DNA of 64,000 nucleotides from UBA7672 sp031419455 (GTDB lineage Bacteria; Pseudomonadota; Alphaproteobacteria; Caulobacterales; Hyphomonadaceae). Positions 8,248 through 17,117 of the stretch are shown here, one piece after another. Below the pieces are notes generated by a model. The model was given only the letters and a program-made list of their open reading frames with translations. It did no database searches and was not told the DNA's origin. The position numbers and the translations under genes are program-made. The DNA is taken from assembly GCA_031419455.1 (NCBI GenBank), contig JANOKS010000173.1, positions 7,123-71,122 of the forward strand. The letters are read 5' to 3'. Numbering within the stretch: the first letter of the stretch is position 1; each line of letters starts with the position of its first letter.

Positions 8248-9102
8248 TCAGCGCACCTTGTCCCCATTCACCGTGACCCGCCGCATGTGCCTGCGCTGGC
8301 CGTGATAGTCGTTCAGCGCGAAGTGCCAGACGCAGCGATTGTCCCACATCGCCAGCGAGCCGGGTCGCCAGCGGAAGCGGCAGGTGAACGGCTCGCGACG
8401 GCAGACCTCGAAGAGGTATTCGAGAAGAGGGCGCGACTCCTTCTTGCTCCATCCCGCGAAGCGCAACGTGAATGCGGGATTGACGTACAGCCCTTTGCGG
8501 CCGGTCTCCGGATGCGTGCGGATGACCGGGTGTTCGTATTCCGGCACTTCATCGCCGACGATCTCGGAATCCATCGAGGCGCGCTTCTTCGACGAGGCGC
8601 CGCCCGAGCCATACTCCTCGGCGGCGGAGTGAATGGCGCGTAGGCCTTCGAGCGTTTTTTGCAGGCCCGGGGAAAGCACGTCCCACGCGGCGTACTGGCT
8701 GGCGAACATGGTATCGCCGCCGACCTCGGGCACTTCGAGGGCGTGAAGGATTGAACCAAGCGCCGGCTCTTCGAGGAAGCTCATGTCGGAGTGCCAGCCG
8801 CCGCCGAAGTTTATCTTCTCGGACGGCTCCTTGATGATTTCGAGGATTTCGGGATACCCGGCCATGCCCTTCACATAAGGGTGCACGTTCAGCGTGCCCC
8901 AGCGGCGGCCGAAGGCGAGGTGCTGCTCAGGCGTGAGCTGCTGGTCGCGGAAGAAGATGACGTGATGTTTCAGGAAGGCCTGATGGATGTCGTCGAACTG
9001 CGCATTGCTCAGCGGCTTCGACAGATCGACGCCGGAGATCTCGGCCCCAAGATGGGGCGAGAGCGGGCTGACGGTGATGGTCTTGTAGGCGTCGTAGGCC
9101 AT
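8248..9102 (-). CDS. TauD/TfdA-family Fe(II)/2-oxoglutarate dioxygenase
   Basis: This 284-residue enzyme belongs to the TauD/TfdA family, which couples 2-oxoglutarate decarboxylation to hydroxylation of sulfonates, aryloxy acids or related compounds. The iron triad is present: His104 and Asp106 in GGWHSDMSF, and distal His260 in CVWHFALNDY. Arg271 in GQRRHMRRV is placed to bind 2-oxoglutarate. The ATG at 9102 is preferred over an upstream frame extension to 9153, because AGAGGAA precedes it at good spacing and MAYDAYKTITV is a normal family N-terminus. No sulfonate transport genes are nearby, so the substrate is open. Confidence 0.88.
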   Translation of the reverse strand: MAYDAYKTITVSPLSPHLGAEISGVDLSKPLSNAQFDDIHQAFLKHHVIFFRDQQLTPEQHLAFGRRWGTLNVHPYVKGMAGYPEILEIIKEPSEKINFGGGWHSDMSFLEEPALGSILHALEVPEVGGDTMFASQYAAWDVLSPGLQKTLEGLRAIHSAAEEYGSGGASSKKRASMDSEIVGDEVPEYEHPVIRTHPETGRKGLYVNPAFTLRFAGWSKKESRPLLEYLFEVCRREPFTCRFRWRPGSLAMWDNRCVWHFALNDYHGQRRHMRRVTVNGDKVR

Positions 9103-9158
9103 GGCGAGGTTCCTCTCTCGGCCGAGCATCGCGCGGGAGAGGGGGAAATTCAACGGGA

Positions 9159-9177
9159 CGTAGGGTGGATTGAGCGC
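9159..9177 (+). repeat. Partial copy of the CGTAGGGTGG repeat
   Basis: CGTAGGGTGGATTGAGCGC occurs here and again at 52885-52903. The 52.9 kb copy continues into a palindrome, while this one stops after the left arm. It lies between the dioxygenase and EAL genes. Confidence 0.5.
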
Positions 9178-9181
9178 CGCG

Positions 9182-9979
9182 TCAGGTCTGCTTCAGCTGT
9201 TCCTTGAAGTCCGCCGGCTGCATCGGACGCGACAGCAGGAAGCCCTGGAGCTGATCGACCTTGAGCCAGGTCATCAGGTCAAGCATCTCCTGCGTCTCGA
9301 TGCCCTCGGCGACGACGCGGAGGCCGTGGTCCCGGGCGAGACGGACACAGCTGACGAGTGCAGCCTTGGCGTAGGTTTCGCCCATGGCGAGACGGGTGAA
9401 GGCCGGATCGATCTTCACCTCGGTGAAGGGGTAATTGCGTAAGCGGTCAATGTTGCTGGGGCCGGCGCCGAAATCGTCGATGGCGAGGCCGAAGCCGTGG
9501 GCCCGCAGCGCCGTCATCGTCGCGAAGGCGTTGGCGCCGTATTCCAGCACGCGCGATTCCGTGACTTCGAGGACGAACTGCTTGCAGTCGAGGCCGCTGT
9601 CGCTGATTGCCTGCGCAATGTTGTCGGCGAAGGCGGGACGTTCGAGCGACATCGGGCTGATGTTGATCGAGCAGGGCAGGCCGTTGAAGCCAACCACATG
9701 ACCGGCGACCGCGCGCGCCATCACATAGGTCAGCGCGTCGATGCGTTCGCTGCGTTCGGCGAGTTCGACATAGGCGGCTGGCGAGACAAGGCCGGACTGC
9801 GGCGTTGCGATACGCGCGAGCGCTTCGGCGCCGACAAGCTTGCGGTCATCAAGCGAGAACTTGGCATGGAAGAAGGGATGCAGGCCGCCACGCTCGATGG
9901 CGGCTTCGAGCAGGCTGGCGCTGGCCGGAGCCGCCCGGCGCGCCGCATTGGTTTCCGCGTTGTGAAGGTTTGAGATCAT
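9182..9979 (-). CDS. EAL-domain c-di-GMP phosphodiesterase
   Basis: This stand-alone EAL domain protein of 265 residues should hydrolyse cyclic di-GMP to pGpG in the cytosol. The catalytic set looks complete: EAL at 52-54 (GAEALAR), SINISP, EVTES, DDFGAG, KID, EGIET and QGF near the end. No sensory, GGDEF or membrane segment is attached. The ATG at 9979 is proposed; the frame stays open to a GTG at 10087, but those 36 residues look non-coding. There is no strong ribosome-binding site, so the start is uncertain. Its intact motifs contrast with the degenerate EAL of tipF 2 kb away. Confidence 0.85.
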   Translation of the reverse strand: MISNLHNAETNAARRAAPASASLLEAAIERGGLHPFFHAKFSLDDRKLVGAEALARIATPQSGLVSPAAYVELAERSERIDALTYVMARAVAGHVVGFNGLPCSINISPMSLERPAFADNIAQAISDSGLDCKQFVLEVTESRVLEYGANAFATMTALRAHGFGLAIDDFGAGPSNIDRLRNYPFTEVKIDPAFTRLAMGETYAKAALVSCVRLARDHGLRVVAEGIETQEMLDLMTWLKVDQLQGFLLSRPMQPADFKEQLKQT

Positions 9980-10126
9980 CGCGCCGCAGGACCCGAACAC
10001 AATCGGCGACCAGCCGGTTGCTTGCGGGAACACTACGCCACGGAACCATCTCGAAACAGCTAACCGGCGCAGTGCAAACTGCTGCACTGCGCCGTAATGA
10101 GCGTGTCGAATCGAGGTACGTTGGAT

Positions 10127-10729
10127 CTATTTCGCGTCCGAAAGGCCCTGGTTGGCGAAGTCCCAGTTCACCAGTTCGTCGATGAAAGTGTTGATGTATT
10201 TCGGCCGGGCGTTCTGGGTGTCGAGGTAGTAGGCGTGCTCCCAGACATCCATGGTTAGCAAAGGCGTAACGCCAGCGTCGGTCAGCGGCGTTTCGGCGTT
10301 GGGCGTCTTGGTGATTGCGAGCTTGCCGTCCTTGAGGATCAGCCAGGCCCAGCCCGAGCCGAACTGCGTGACGCCCGCCTCGGCAAAGAGACGCTTGAAC
10401 TCGTCGAACGAACCGAAGTCCTTGTTGATCCGGTCGGCGACCAGGCCGGTCGGCTTGCCGCCGCCACCGGGCTTCATCGAGTGCCAGTAGAAGGTGTGGT
10501 TCCAGACCTGACCCGAATTGTTGAAGACGGGCATCTTCTTCTCGGCCCAGCTCTGCTTGACGACTTCCTCCAGCGGTGCGTTGTCCAGCGGCGTGCCGGC
10601 GATCAGCTTGTTCAGGTTGTCCACATAGGCCTGATGGTGCTTGCCATAGTGGAAGTTCAGGGTGTTCTCGGAGATATGCGGCGCCAGCGCGTCGCGCGCG
10701 TAAGGCAGGGCGGGAAGCGTGAAAGCCAT
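10127..10729 (-). CDS. sodB: Fe/Mn superoxide dismutase
   Basis: This 200-residue enzyme detoxifies superoxide in the cytosol. All four metal ligands are visible: His27 (NFHYGKHH), His78 (VWNHTFYW), Asp161 and His165 (DVWEHAYY). The NSGQVWNHTFYW and GSGWAWL stretches resemble iron-type enzymes, though metal use cannot be settled by sequence. The ATG at 10729 is preceded by AGAGGG at normal spacing, and longer frame extensions are not supported. It is divergent from the squalene/phytoene-synthase-like gene across about 70 bases. Confidence 0.95.
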   Translation of the reverse strand: MAFTLPALPYARDALAPHISENTLNFHYGKHHQAYVDNLNKLIAGTPLDNAPLEEVVKQSWAEKKMPVFNNSGQVWNHTFYWHSMKPGGGGKPTGLVADRINKDFGSFDEFKRLFAEAGVTQFGSGWAWLILKDGKLAITKTPNAETPLTDAGVTPLLTMDVWEHAYYLDTQNARPKYINTFIDELVNWDFANQGLSDAK

Positions 10730-10800
10730 GGGAAACCCTCTTTGTGTGTCGAGTCTTGCCGTGCAGACCCTGAGATAGGGCCGAATTACCGAATTTGAAC

Positions 10801-11508
10801 ATGAGCGATACGGCCAATCCGCCAAACCTTGCAAGCGCCCCCCTTTCTGGGTCGGGCGATTTCGACGCCCGCCTGAAGCGGACGGACGAGGATCGCTGGC
10901 TGGCGACGCGCTATGCCGCCGCGGATGCGCGCGGGCGCCTGATCGCGCTCTACCTGCTGAACCAGGAGCTGCAACGCGCCTTGCACGCCAGGGAGGCGAT
11001 GCTGGGAAAGATCCGGCTTCAGTGGTGGCGTGAGACGCTGGCGCAGCTGGCGGGCGCGGCGCCCTTGCGGCGGCATGACCTGACTGAGGAACTGGCGCGG
11101 GTGCTGAAGGACCGCGCCGACCTGCTGGCGCCGATGAACGCGCTGGTCGATGCCTATGACGACGTGCTGGACGATCATCTCCAGGCAGGCGGGCATCAGC
11201 CGGACGGCGCGCATGAGGCGCGGCATCTGGCTGTTGAGGCGGCGCTGATGCGGCTGGCCGGGCTGGCGCTTGTCTGCGACGCTGACGAGGCTGGCCTTGC
11301 CGCGTTGGCAGAGGCGGGCGCGGCGCGGGTTGCGCTGGCTGCAGGACTGGAAGGCGCCGCGGCGAGGTGGACGGCCGCCAGAGCTGGGCTTCGGAAGATG
11401 CCGTCGGCGTTGTGGCCAGGCGTGCTCCACCTTGCGGCGGCGGGCGTGAATACGCCGTTCGGCAAGCGGTGGCGCATGTTCCGGGCGGCGTTGTCCCGGA
11501 ACCTGTAG
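10801..11508 (+). CDS. Squalene/phytoene synthase-like protein (NDUFAF6-like)
   Basis: This 235-residue protein matches the COG1562-type fold. DEDRWLATRYAAADARG, an ALYLLNQEL helix and GKIRLQWWRETL are the typical opening of the NDUFAF6-like branch. The aspartate-rich helices of true prenyl synthases are only partly present (DAYDDVLDD), so catalysis is doubtful. In mitochondria the relative is a complex I assembly factor. The function here is unknown. ATG 10801 is chosen over a TTG at 10795; no good ribosome-binding site is visible for either. Confidence 0.75.
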   Translation: MSDTANPPNLASAPLSGSGDFDARLKRTDEDRWLATRYAAADARGRLIALYLLNQELQRALHAREAMLGKIRLQWWRETLAQLAGAAPLRRHDLTEELARVLKDRADLLAPMNALVDAYDDVLDDHLQAGGHQPDGAHEARHLAVEAALMRLAGLALVCDADEAGLAALAEAGAARVALAAGLEGAAARWTAARAGLRKMPSALWPGVLHLAAAGVNTPFGKRWRMFRAALSRNL

Positions 11509-11604
11509 GCCTCTCCGCATGGGCGCTGCACGTATATCGTGCTGGCCAAGCGGGCGGCGAAGCTGTTTGCTGCCCGCGGGTGGAATCACAACGGGCGGGC
11601 GGAC

Positions 11605-12351
11605 GTGAACAAGCTCTTCAATCCTGCCAGCTGGCTGCGCGCGCTAAGTCAGCCGCTGGTGCTGCTCGGCCTCGCGGTCGACCTGTTCCCGATCTATGGC
11701 GTGCTGGCGTTCGGATGGAACGCTGTCCCGCTCGTGATGCTCTACTGGATGGAGAACATCATTGCGGGCGTCCTCACGCTTCCGCGCATCGTGATCTCCG
11801 GCGCAAGTTACGGCGCCACGGGGTTGTTCGCCGGACTCGCGATGTCGCTGTTCTTTGTGTTCCACTACGGGCTGTTCTGCTTCGCGCACGGCACATTCCT
11901 GATGGTGTTCATCGGATTCGGCAGCGGCATGCTCGGGGAACAATCGACATTCATGATGGACATTGGCGGCATGTTCCAGTTCGGCATGAACAGCGGGCTG
12001 CACGTAGAATACTTCGTCTACGCGATCATCGCATTCCAGGTGCTCGTCCTGTTCTGGGAGTTCCTGTTCAAGGGCGAATGGCGGAACACCAATCCGATGG
12101 CGGAGATGTTTGCGCCTTACCGCCGCATCATCGTGCTGCATTTTGCGATATTCGCTGGTGCGGCCGGGTTGTTCCTGCTTGGCCAACCGATCGTCGGCGT
12201 GCTGGCGCTCATCGTGTTCCGCGCGATCTACGGCGTCGTCACGAATGCGAAAAATGCGTTTGAGTTCGATGGCGGTTTCGACAAGGCGATCGACAAGATG
12301 GGTGGGCGCGAGCCGTTCGAGAAGGCGCTGCGCGGGGAGCGGGTGGATTAG
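11605..12351 (+). CDS. Multi-pass membrane protein, DUF6498-like
   Basis: This is a hydrophobic protein with about six membrane segments and the landmark VMLYWMENIIAGVL near its N-terminus, a pattern I associate with DUF6498. Between segments are a Met/Phe-rich loop and a basic loop (FKGEWRNTNPM). The C-terminal tail is charged (GGREPFEKALRGERVD). No catalytic motif is seen and the function is unknown. The GTG at 11605 with an upstream purine-rich stretch is proposed; the frame stays open to another GTG at 11539. Its stop overlaps that of convergent trmFO by 4 bases. Confidence 0.7.
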   Translation: MNKLFNPASWLRALSQPLVLLGLAVDLFPIYGVLAFGWNAVPLVMLYWMENIIAGVLTLPRIVISGASYGATGLFAGLAMSLFFVFHYGLFCFAHGTFLMVFIGFGSGMLGEQSTFMMDIGGMFQFGMNSGLHVEYFVYAIIAFQVLVLFWEFLFKGEWRNTNPMAEMFAPYRRIIVLHFAIFAGAAGLFLLGQPIVGVLALIVFRAIYGVVTNAKNAFEFDGGFDKAIDKMGGREPFEKALRGERVD

Positions 12352-13775
12352 CCTGCCACAGGCTCGCTCGCCCGTTGTGCTTCCAGCCAGCCGCCGAGGT
12401 CGTCGAGTGCGCGCACCGACATCAACCGTTTGCGCGCCCGGCCCCTGTCGGCGCCCTTGAGCCGCTTGCCGTCCGGGCTCTTGAGATCGACGGGGCCGAT
12501 GTCGGGCAAGAGACCGTAATTGACGTTCATCGGCTGGAACGAGCCGCGCTTCGCGACCCCGCTGTCGCCAAGGACATGGCCGCCCGTGATGTGGTTGATC
12601 AGCGCACCAAGCGCAGTCGTGGCGGGCGGCGCCTCCACGCGACGGCCGAGGCGTTCGGCAGCGGCCATGCGGCCCGCGACAAGTCCCATGGCGGCGCTTT
12701 CAACATAGCCTTCAACGCCCGTCACCTGTCCGGCGAAGCGCACGCGCGGGTCGGCCTTGAGGCGCAGCTGGCCGTCGAGCAGGGCAGGGGAGTTGATGAA
12801 GGTGTTGCGGTGGATGCCGCCAAGGCGCGCGAATTGTGCGTCGGCAAGACCCGGGATCATGCGGAAAATGTCCTGCTGCGCCCCGTGCTTCAGCTTGGTC
12901 TGGAAGCCGACCATGTTCCACAGCGTGGCAAGCTTGTTGTCCTGGCGCAGCTGGACCACGGCCCAGGCCTTCACGTTAGGGTCATGCGGATTGGTCAGGC
13001 CGACAGGCTTCATGGGGCCAAAGCGCAGCGTCTCCACCCCTCGCTCGGCCATCACTTCGATGGGCAGGCACCCCTCGAAATAGGGCGTGCCTTCCCATTC
13101 CTTGAACTCGGTCTTGGGCGCCGCCAGCAGCGCGGCGATGAAGGCTTCGTACTCGTCCCTGGTCATCGGGCAGTTGATGTAGGCTTCGGCGCCATCGCCG
13201 CCCGGGCCGGGCTTGTCGTAGCGCGACTGCTTCCATGCCTTGCTCATGTCGATCGACTCGAAATGAACAATCGGCGCGATGGCGTCGAAGAAGGCGAGCG
13301 AGTCCTCGCCCGTCTTAGCGAGAATGGCTTTCGCCAGATTGTCGGATGTCAGCGGCCCAGTGGCGATGATGACGCTGGACCATGCGGCGGGAGGCCAGCC
13401 ATCGACCTCACCCCGTTCGATGGTGACCAGCGGGTGCTTCTCTAGCGCCGCGGTGACATCCGCCGAGAAGGCGTCACGGTCTACCGCAAGGGCTGAACCC
13501 GCGGGCACGCGGTGACGGTCGCCCATCGCGATGATCAGGCCCTGCGCCCTGCGCATCTCCTCGTGCAGCAGGCCAACCGCATTGTATTCCCAGTCGTCCG
13601 ACCGGAATGAGTTGGAGCAGACCAGTTCGGCCAACCCATCCGTATGATGGGCATCGGTCTTCCGGACCGGCCGCATCTCGTGGATGACGACGGGAACGCC
13701 AAGGTTTGCCGCCTGCCAGGCCGCCTCGGACCCCGCCATGCCGCCGCCGATGATGTGAATTGGCTCGATTGTCAT
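12348..13775 (-). CDS. trmFO: tRNA (uracil-54-C5)-methyltransferase, folate/FAD-dependent
   Basis: TrmFO makes ribothymidine at position 54 of tRNA using methylenetetrahydrofolate and FADH2. The FAD dinucleotide motif HIIGGGMAGSEAAW is at residues 8-20. The catalytic Cys53 is in ELVCSNSFRSD, and the family-specific TDGLAELVCSNSFR region is intact. The 475-residue length is normal. The ATG at 13775 starts MTIEPIHIIGGG. It is transcribed away from the exported-paralogue genes across a 46-base gap. Confidence 0.95.
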   Translation of the reverse strand: MTIEPIHIIGGGMAGSEAAWQAANLGVPVVIHEMRPVRKTDAHHTDGLAELVCSNSFRSDDWEYNAVGLLHEEMRRAQGLIIAMGDRHRVPAGSALAVDRDAFSADVTAALEKHPLVTIERGEVDGWPPAAWSSVIIATGPLTSDNLAKAILAKTGEDSLAFFDAIAPIVHFESIDMSKAWKQSRYDKPGPGGDGAEAYINCPMTRDEYEAFIAALLAAPKTEFKEWEGTPYFEGCLPIEVMAERGVETLRFGPMKPVGLTNPHDPNVKAWAVVQLRQDNKLATLWNMVGFQTKLKHGAQQDIFRMIPGLADAQFARLGGIHRNTFINSPALLDGQLRLKADPRVRFAGQVTGVEGYVESAAMGLVAGRMAAAERLGRRVEAPPATTALGALINHITGGHVLGDSGVAKRGSFQPMNVNYGLLPDIGPVDLKSPDGKRLKGADRGRARKRLMSVRALDDLGGWLEAQRASEPVAG

Positions 13776-13821
13776 GGTGCGGATATAGGCTAACTTTCAG
13801 CCATTGTGAAAAGGGGGATTT

Positions 13822-14964
13822 ATGAGGATCCGGAAAGCCGCAACCGCTCTGACAGCTATCGCGCTGGCCGCGCTTCTGGCCGGATCCGCCATCGCCGACA
13901 TCAAGACGTTCAACGCCGCCGTGAAGGCCGGGGACTACAAGGCTGCCGCGGCGGCGGCTGATGACACGTGGAGGACGTGGGACAAGTCCGATCCCGATAC
14001 GGCTCTGCTGGCGCGGGAGTTCGGCTTTGCCTCGTTGATCGCGGGGCGCGACGACCTGGCCCTGCAGTTCGGCAGGTTCCTTGTCGAGGAAGGCGGGAGC
14101 CTGGGAAAGCCAGACGACCAGCCCTTGACGTCTGCGGTGCTCTATCGGGCTGCCGACTACAAAGTGAAGGGCAACGAGGAAAAACGGGCTGCGCTGCGCA
14201 GCGCCCTGAACGCGCGCATGAGCGCGCCTGGCGTGGACATGACAACCGTCTTGTCATGGGAGCTGCTCTACAACGCCGACTGGGAAAGCGCCGACTGGGA
14301 CGTGGCGGTGGCGGACGCAACCAAAGCGGCGGAGTTCTATGGCCGCAACAAGGCCCTGATCGCGCGGCAGCGAAAAGCAGAGCTGCACGCGGCCTCCACC
14401 GAATTCGTGAAGGCGCGAGGCCGTCAGACGCAGTCACGCAATGATCTCTACGGAAACGTCGCCGACGTCCATGACCGGACCGTCAACGACATCACGACTG
14501 CGACCAGCAAGACAGCTCAGGCCGAGCTATGGCCCGTGAAATGGAAGGCCGAGTCTTGGGCCATCGCCATCGAGTCCTATGTAAACTCGACCTATGAACA
14601 GGTCGGCTCCAACTTCGATACGTCGCTGAAGCCGCGTCCCTTGCTGCAACCAGCGTTCACGCAGTTTCCGGAATCTTCGCCGCTGCCAGTGTGCGAGGGC
14701 GAATTCACAGGGAAACCGATACGATATCCGGAGACCAAGAAGTTCCGCGGCGTGGGATCGATGATCGTTCGCCTGGAAACTGCCGTCGACGGCAAGGTGA
14801 CCAGGGTAGCGATCCTCGGCGTGATCCCGGACGAGGACTTCATCTCGAACATCGTGGGCACCATGGAGACGTGGACCTACAAGGCCGCCTCTGGCGCCGA
14901 CAGGTCGGCCTGTGGACTGGAATCAAGAAACCACTTGTACAAGGCCAGTTTCCGCATCCTGTAG
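13822..14964 (+). CDS. Exported protein with TonB-C-like C-terminus (paralogue 1)
   Basis: A clear signal peptide (basic start, hydrophobic core, AIA before Asp26) sends this 380-residue protein to the periplasm. After it comes FNAAVKAGDYKAA, and the following helices with small residues resemble TPR-type repeats. The last 100 residues contain GSMIVRLETAVDGKVTRV and end in an aromatic strand. This resembles the TonB C-terminal fold, but there is no membrane anchor or Pro-rich linker. GGGGGAT precedes the ATG. The next gene is a diverged paralogue of the same layout, so the pair arose by tandem duplication. No function is known. Confidence 0.75.
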   Translation: MRIRKAATALTAIALAALLAGSAIADIKTFNAAVKAGDYKAAAAAADDTWRTWDKSDPDTALLAREFGFASLIAGRDDLALQFGRFLVEEGGSLGKPDDQPLTSAVLYRAADYKVKGNEEKRAALRSALNARMSAPGVDMTTVLSWELLYNADWESADWDVAVADATKAAEFYGRNKALIARQRKAELHAASTEFVKARGRQTQSRNDLYGNVADVHDRTVNDITTATSKTAQAELWPVKWKAESWAIAIESYVNSTYEQVGSNFDTSLKPRPLLQPAFTQFPESSPLPVCEGEFTGKPIRYPETKKFRGVGSMIVRLETAVDGKVTRVAILGVIPDEDFISNIVGTMETWTYKAASGADRSACGLESRNHLYKASFRIL

Positions 14965-15037
14965 CAGCGGTCGCCATACTTCCTGCACGATGGTGGCAAG
15001 GATAGGAAAACAGTTTCTGTCGTGCCGGATCATCATG

Positions 15038-16168
15038 ATGCATTTCTACCGCTTTATGGTTGCAGCGGCGCTTGTGTCGGCGATTGGCGGCGGCGCGGCG
15101 CAAGCGGACATCCGCAGCTTCAATGCTGCGGTGCAGGCGGGCGACTATCGCGGCGCGACTGTGGTGGCCGGGCAGACCTGGCCGACCGTCGATCGGGCGT
15201 CGCCGACTGCGGCGCTGGTGGCGCGCGAGTTCGCGTGGATCGCCATGCTGGCGGGGGAGCCGGCTTCCGCGCTGTTGTATTCGCGCTTCCTCGTGGAGCA
15301 GGGCGGCACGCTGGCGCACCCGGACTCGGCGCCGGCGGTGTCGCGCGTGCTGCATGACTGGGTGAGCATGGAGGCCGCTGCATCTCCACAGTCGCGCGCC
15401 AACCTGATGCAGTCGCTTTACGCGCGCGCAACAGTCGCCGGGCGCGATCTCGTGGCGCCGCGTGCTGCGCAGGCGCTGTTTGCGGAAGCATGGGCGGCGG
15501 GCGACTGGTCGCAGGCGGAGAGCGCCGCGCTGTACGCCATCCGGTTTCTTGACGACCTGCAGGCGGGCGGGATCGCAGCCCGCTATGAGGCGCGCCGCGG
15601 CCGGGCGATGGCCAGCTTCATGCGCACGAAATCGCCCGACGCCTACAACGCGCTCTATGACATCGCAGGCGAGGTCCACGACCAGATCGCTGCAACACCC
15701 GATGGAGCGACGCGCGTTCGGCTTGCGATCGAATACTACGCCGCGACCGCGTGGGCCGACGCCATCCATGGCGGGCTGGGGTCTCGTCAGCGCGACGTGG
15801 CCGATCGTCGTCAGTCGCTCGGCGCAGGCCGAGCGCCGATGGCCGAACTGCTCTATCCTGCGCCTGGCGATGCGAGCCTACCTCGCTGCCGAATCGTGCT
15901 GTCGCGCGGCGCGGAGTCGCCCGGTTTTCCGTTTGTCACCCGGTTCAAGGATCTCGCAGGGTCGGTGACCTACGCCGTGGACGTTGCGCCGAGCGGCGTG
16001 CTGGCCAACCCCCGCCTGCTGTCATGGGCGCCGCACGCCGACTTCGTGCGGGCGACAGAGGCGGTGCAGTCGTCATGGCGCTGGCGGATCGATGGAACGG
16101 TTCAACCGCCTACCTGCCGCATGCCGCAGATCCACATCGTGACCTTCGAGTTTGCTCTGGGCCGCTGA
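15038..16168 (+). CDS. Exported protein with TonB-C-like C-terminus (paralogue 2)
   Basis: This 376-residue protein has a signal peptide ending at AAQA, followed by DIRSFNAAVQAGDYRGA, which aligns with the start of the mature preceding protein. Shared landmarks include ALVAREF near mature residue 37, RFLVEQGG near 62, an ALYDIAGEVHDQ helix and a C-terminal GSVTYAVDVAPSGV strand pair. Identity is moderate and spread evenly, so the duplication is old. ATG 15038 (or 15035, in frame) is chosen because the hydrophobic leader begins there; the upstream extension to 14912 overlaps the previous gene. A periplasmic location is inferred and the function is unknown. Confidence 0.75.
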   Translation: MHFYRFMVAAALVSAIGGGAAQADIRSFNAAVQAGDYRGATVVAGQTWPTVDRASPTAALVAREFAWIAMLAGEPASALLYSRFLVEQGGTLAHPDSAPAVSRVLHDWVSMEAAASPQSRANLMQSLYARATVAGRDLVAPRAAQALFAEAWAAGDWSQAESAALYAIRFLDDLQAGGIAARYEARRGRAMASFMRTKSPDAYNALYDIAGEVHDQIAATPDGATRVRLAIEYYAATAWADAIHGGLGSRQRDVADRRQSLGAGRAPMAELLYPAPGDASLPRCRIVLSRGAESPGFPFVTRFKDLAGSVTYAVDVAPSGVLANPRLLSWAPHADFVRATEAVQSSWRWRIDGTVQPPTCRMPQIHIVTFEFALGR

Positions 16169-16235
16169 AGAGTACGCGCTGCTGTTGCCGCTAGCCGCCA
16201 ATTGAACTAGGGGCAGGGCTCTTCTGGAGGGCTGG

Positions 16236-17117
16236 ATGGCCGACGCTGCGGGCAAGCTGCCGATCATCACCTGTGCGCGGGACGCATGGCTGTTCCTGCG
16301 CGACCATTGGCGCATGTTCCTGCCGGCCGCCGCCGCGATGGCGCTGGTCTCGCAGATCGGTTTTGCGCTCGCCGTAATGGCCGGAGGCGGGGCAGGGGAT
16401 CAATCAGCGCTTGGGGGCAGCCTCGGCAACCTGGCGATTGCGCTGCCTGCCTTGCTGGCCAGCCTGATGTTCGCAGCGGCTGTATTGCGCAAGGTGGTGC
16501 GAGGCGAGTTCACGGGGCCGATGGGGCTCGGTTTTGGCGCGGATGAACTGCGGCTACTCGCGGTTGTCGCGGCTTTTGGGTGCATGATCATCCCGCTGGG
16601 CACGCTTGTGTTCATCATCGTTTCGACGACGTTCCTGTCCCGGCTCGCTGCGACCCCTGAAGAGCTCACCGCCATCCTGAATGATCCGGAAGCACTGAAC
16701 GAGGCGCTGGCGCAGGCGCTCGGACCGGGCGGCACTGCTGCGTTCCTGTTGCTCGTAATGCTTGTGTTCGCCGCGGCGATCTACCTGTTCACGCGGCTCT
16801 TCATGGTCAACGCCGCCACCATTGGTGAGCGTCGCGTCGTGATGTTCCAGAGCTGGCGCTGGTCGCGGGGCAATGTCCTGCGCATGCTGGGCGCGATCAT
16901 GCTGACGTGGCTGCCGGCCTATGTGATCGACAGTGTGGTGGTGGAGGTGGGCGTGGCGATCCTGCGCCCGATCACCACCGATGGGAATGCAGGCCTGGTG
17001 CTGATCGCTTTCAACGCCGTCGCAACCTTTGTGGCGGCAATGGTCGGCATCCCCTCGATCGTGCTGGGCGCGATCTTCTACAAGGGCCTGCGGCCGGCGG
17101 ACTTCGTGGCGAAGTAG
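16236..17117 (+). CDS. Hypothetical integral membrane protein
   Basis: This 293-residue protein has about six hydrophobic segments. It begins with a cytosolic WLFLRDHWRMFLPAAAAM stretch, an amphipathic-to-membrane transition like that of YciC-type membrane proteins. A loop rich in Glu/Leu/Ala (about residues 135-165) separates the segments. A strong GGAGGG site precedes the ATG. No enzymatic motif is seen. It follows the tandem exported paralogues in the same direction, so a joint envelope role is possible but unproven. Confidence 0.65.
   Translation: MADAAGKLPIITCARDAWLFLRDHWRMFLPAAAAMALVSQIGFALAVMAGGGAGDQSALGGSLGNLAIALPALLASLMFAAAVLRKVVRGEFTGPMGLGFGADELRLLAVVAAFGCMIIPLGTLVFIIVSTTFLSRLAATPEELTAILNDPEALNEALAQALGPGGTAAFLLLVMLVFAAAIYLFTRLFMVNAATIGERRVVMFQSWRWSRGNVLRMLGAIMLTWLPAYVIDSVVVEVGVAILRPITTDGNAGLVLIAFNAVATFVAAMVGIPSIVLGAIFYKGLRPADFVAK

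Noticed and set aside
12375..13445. 356-residue open frame antisense to trmFO
   Set aside because: It is His/Arg/Gly-rich with no motif, while trmFO on the other strand is unmistakable.
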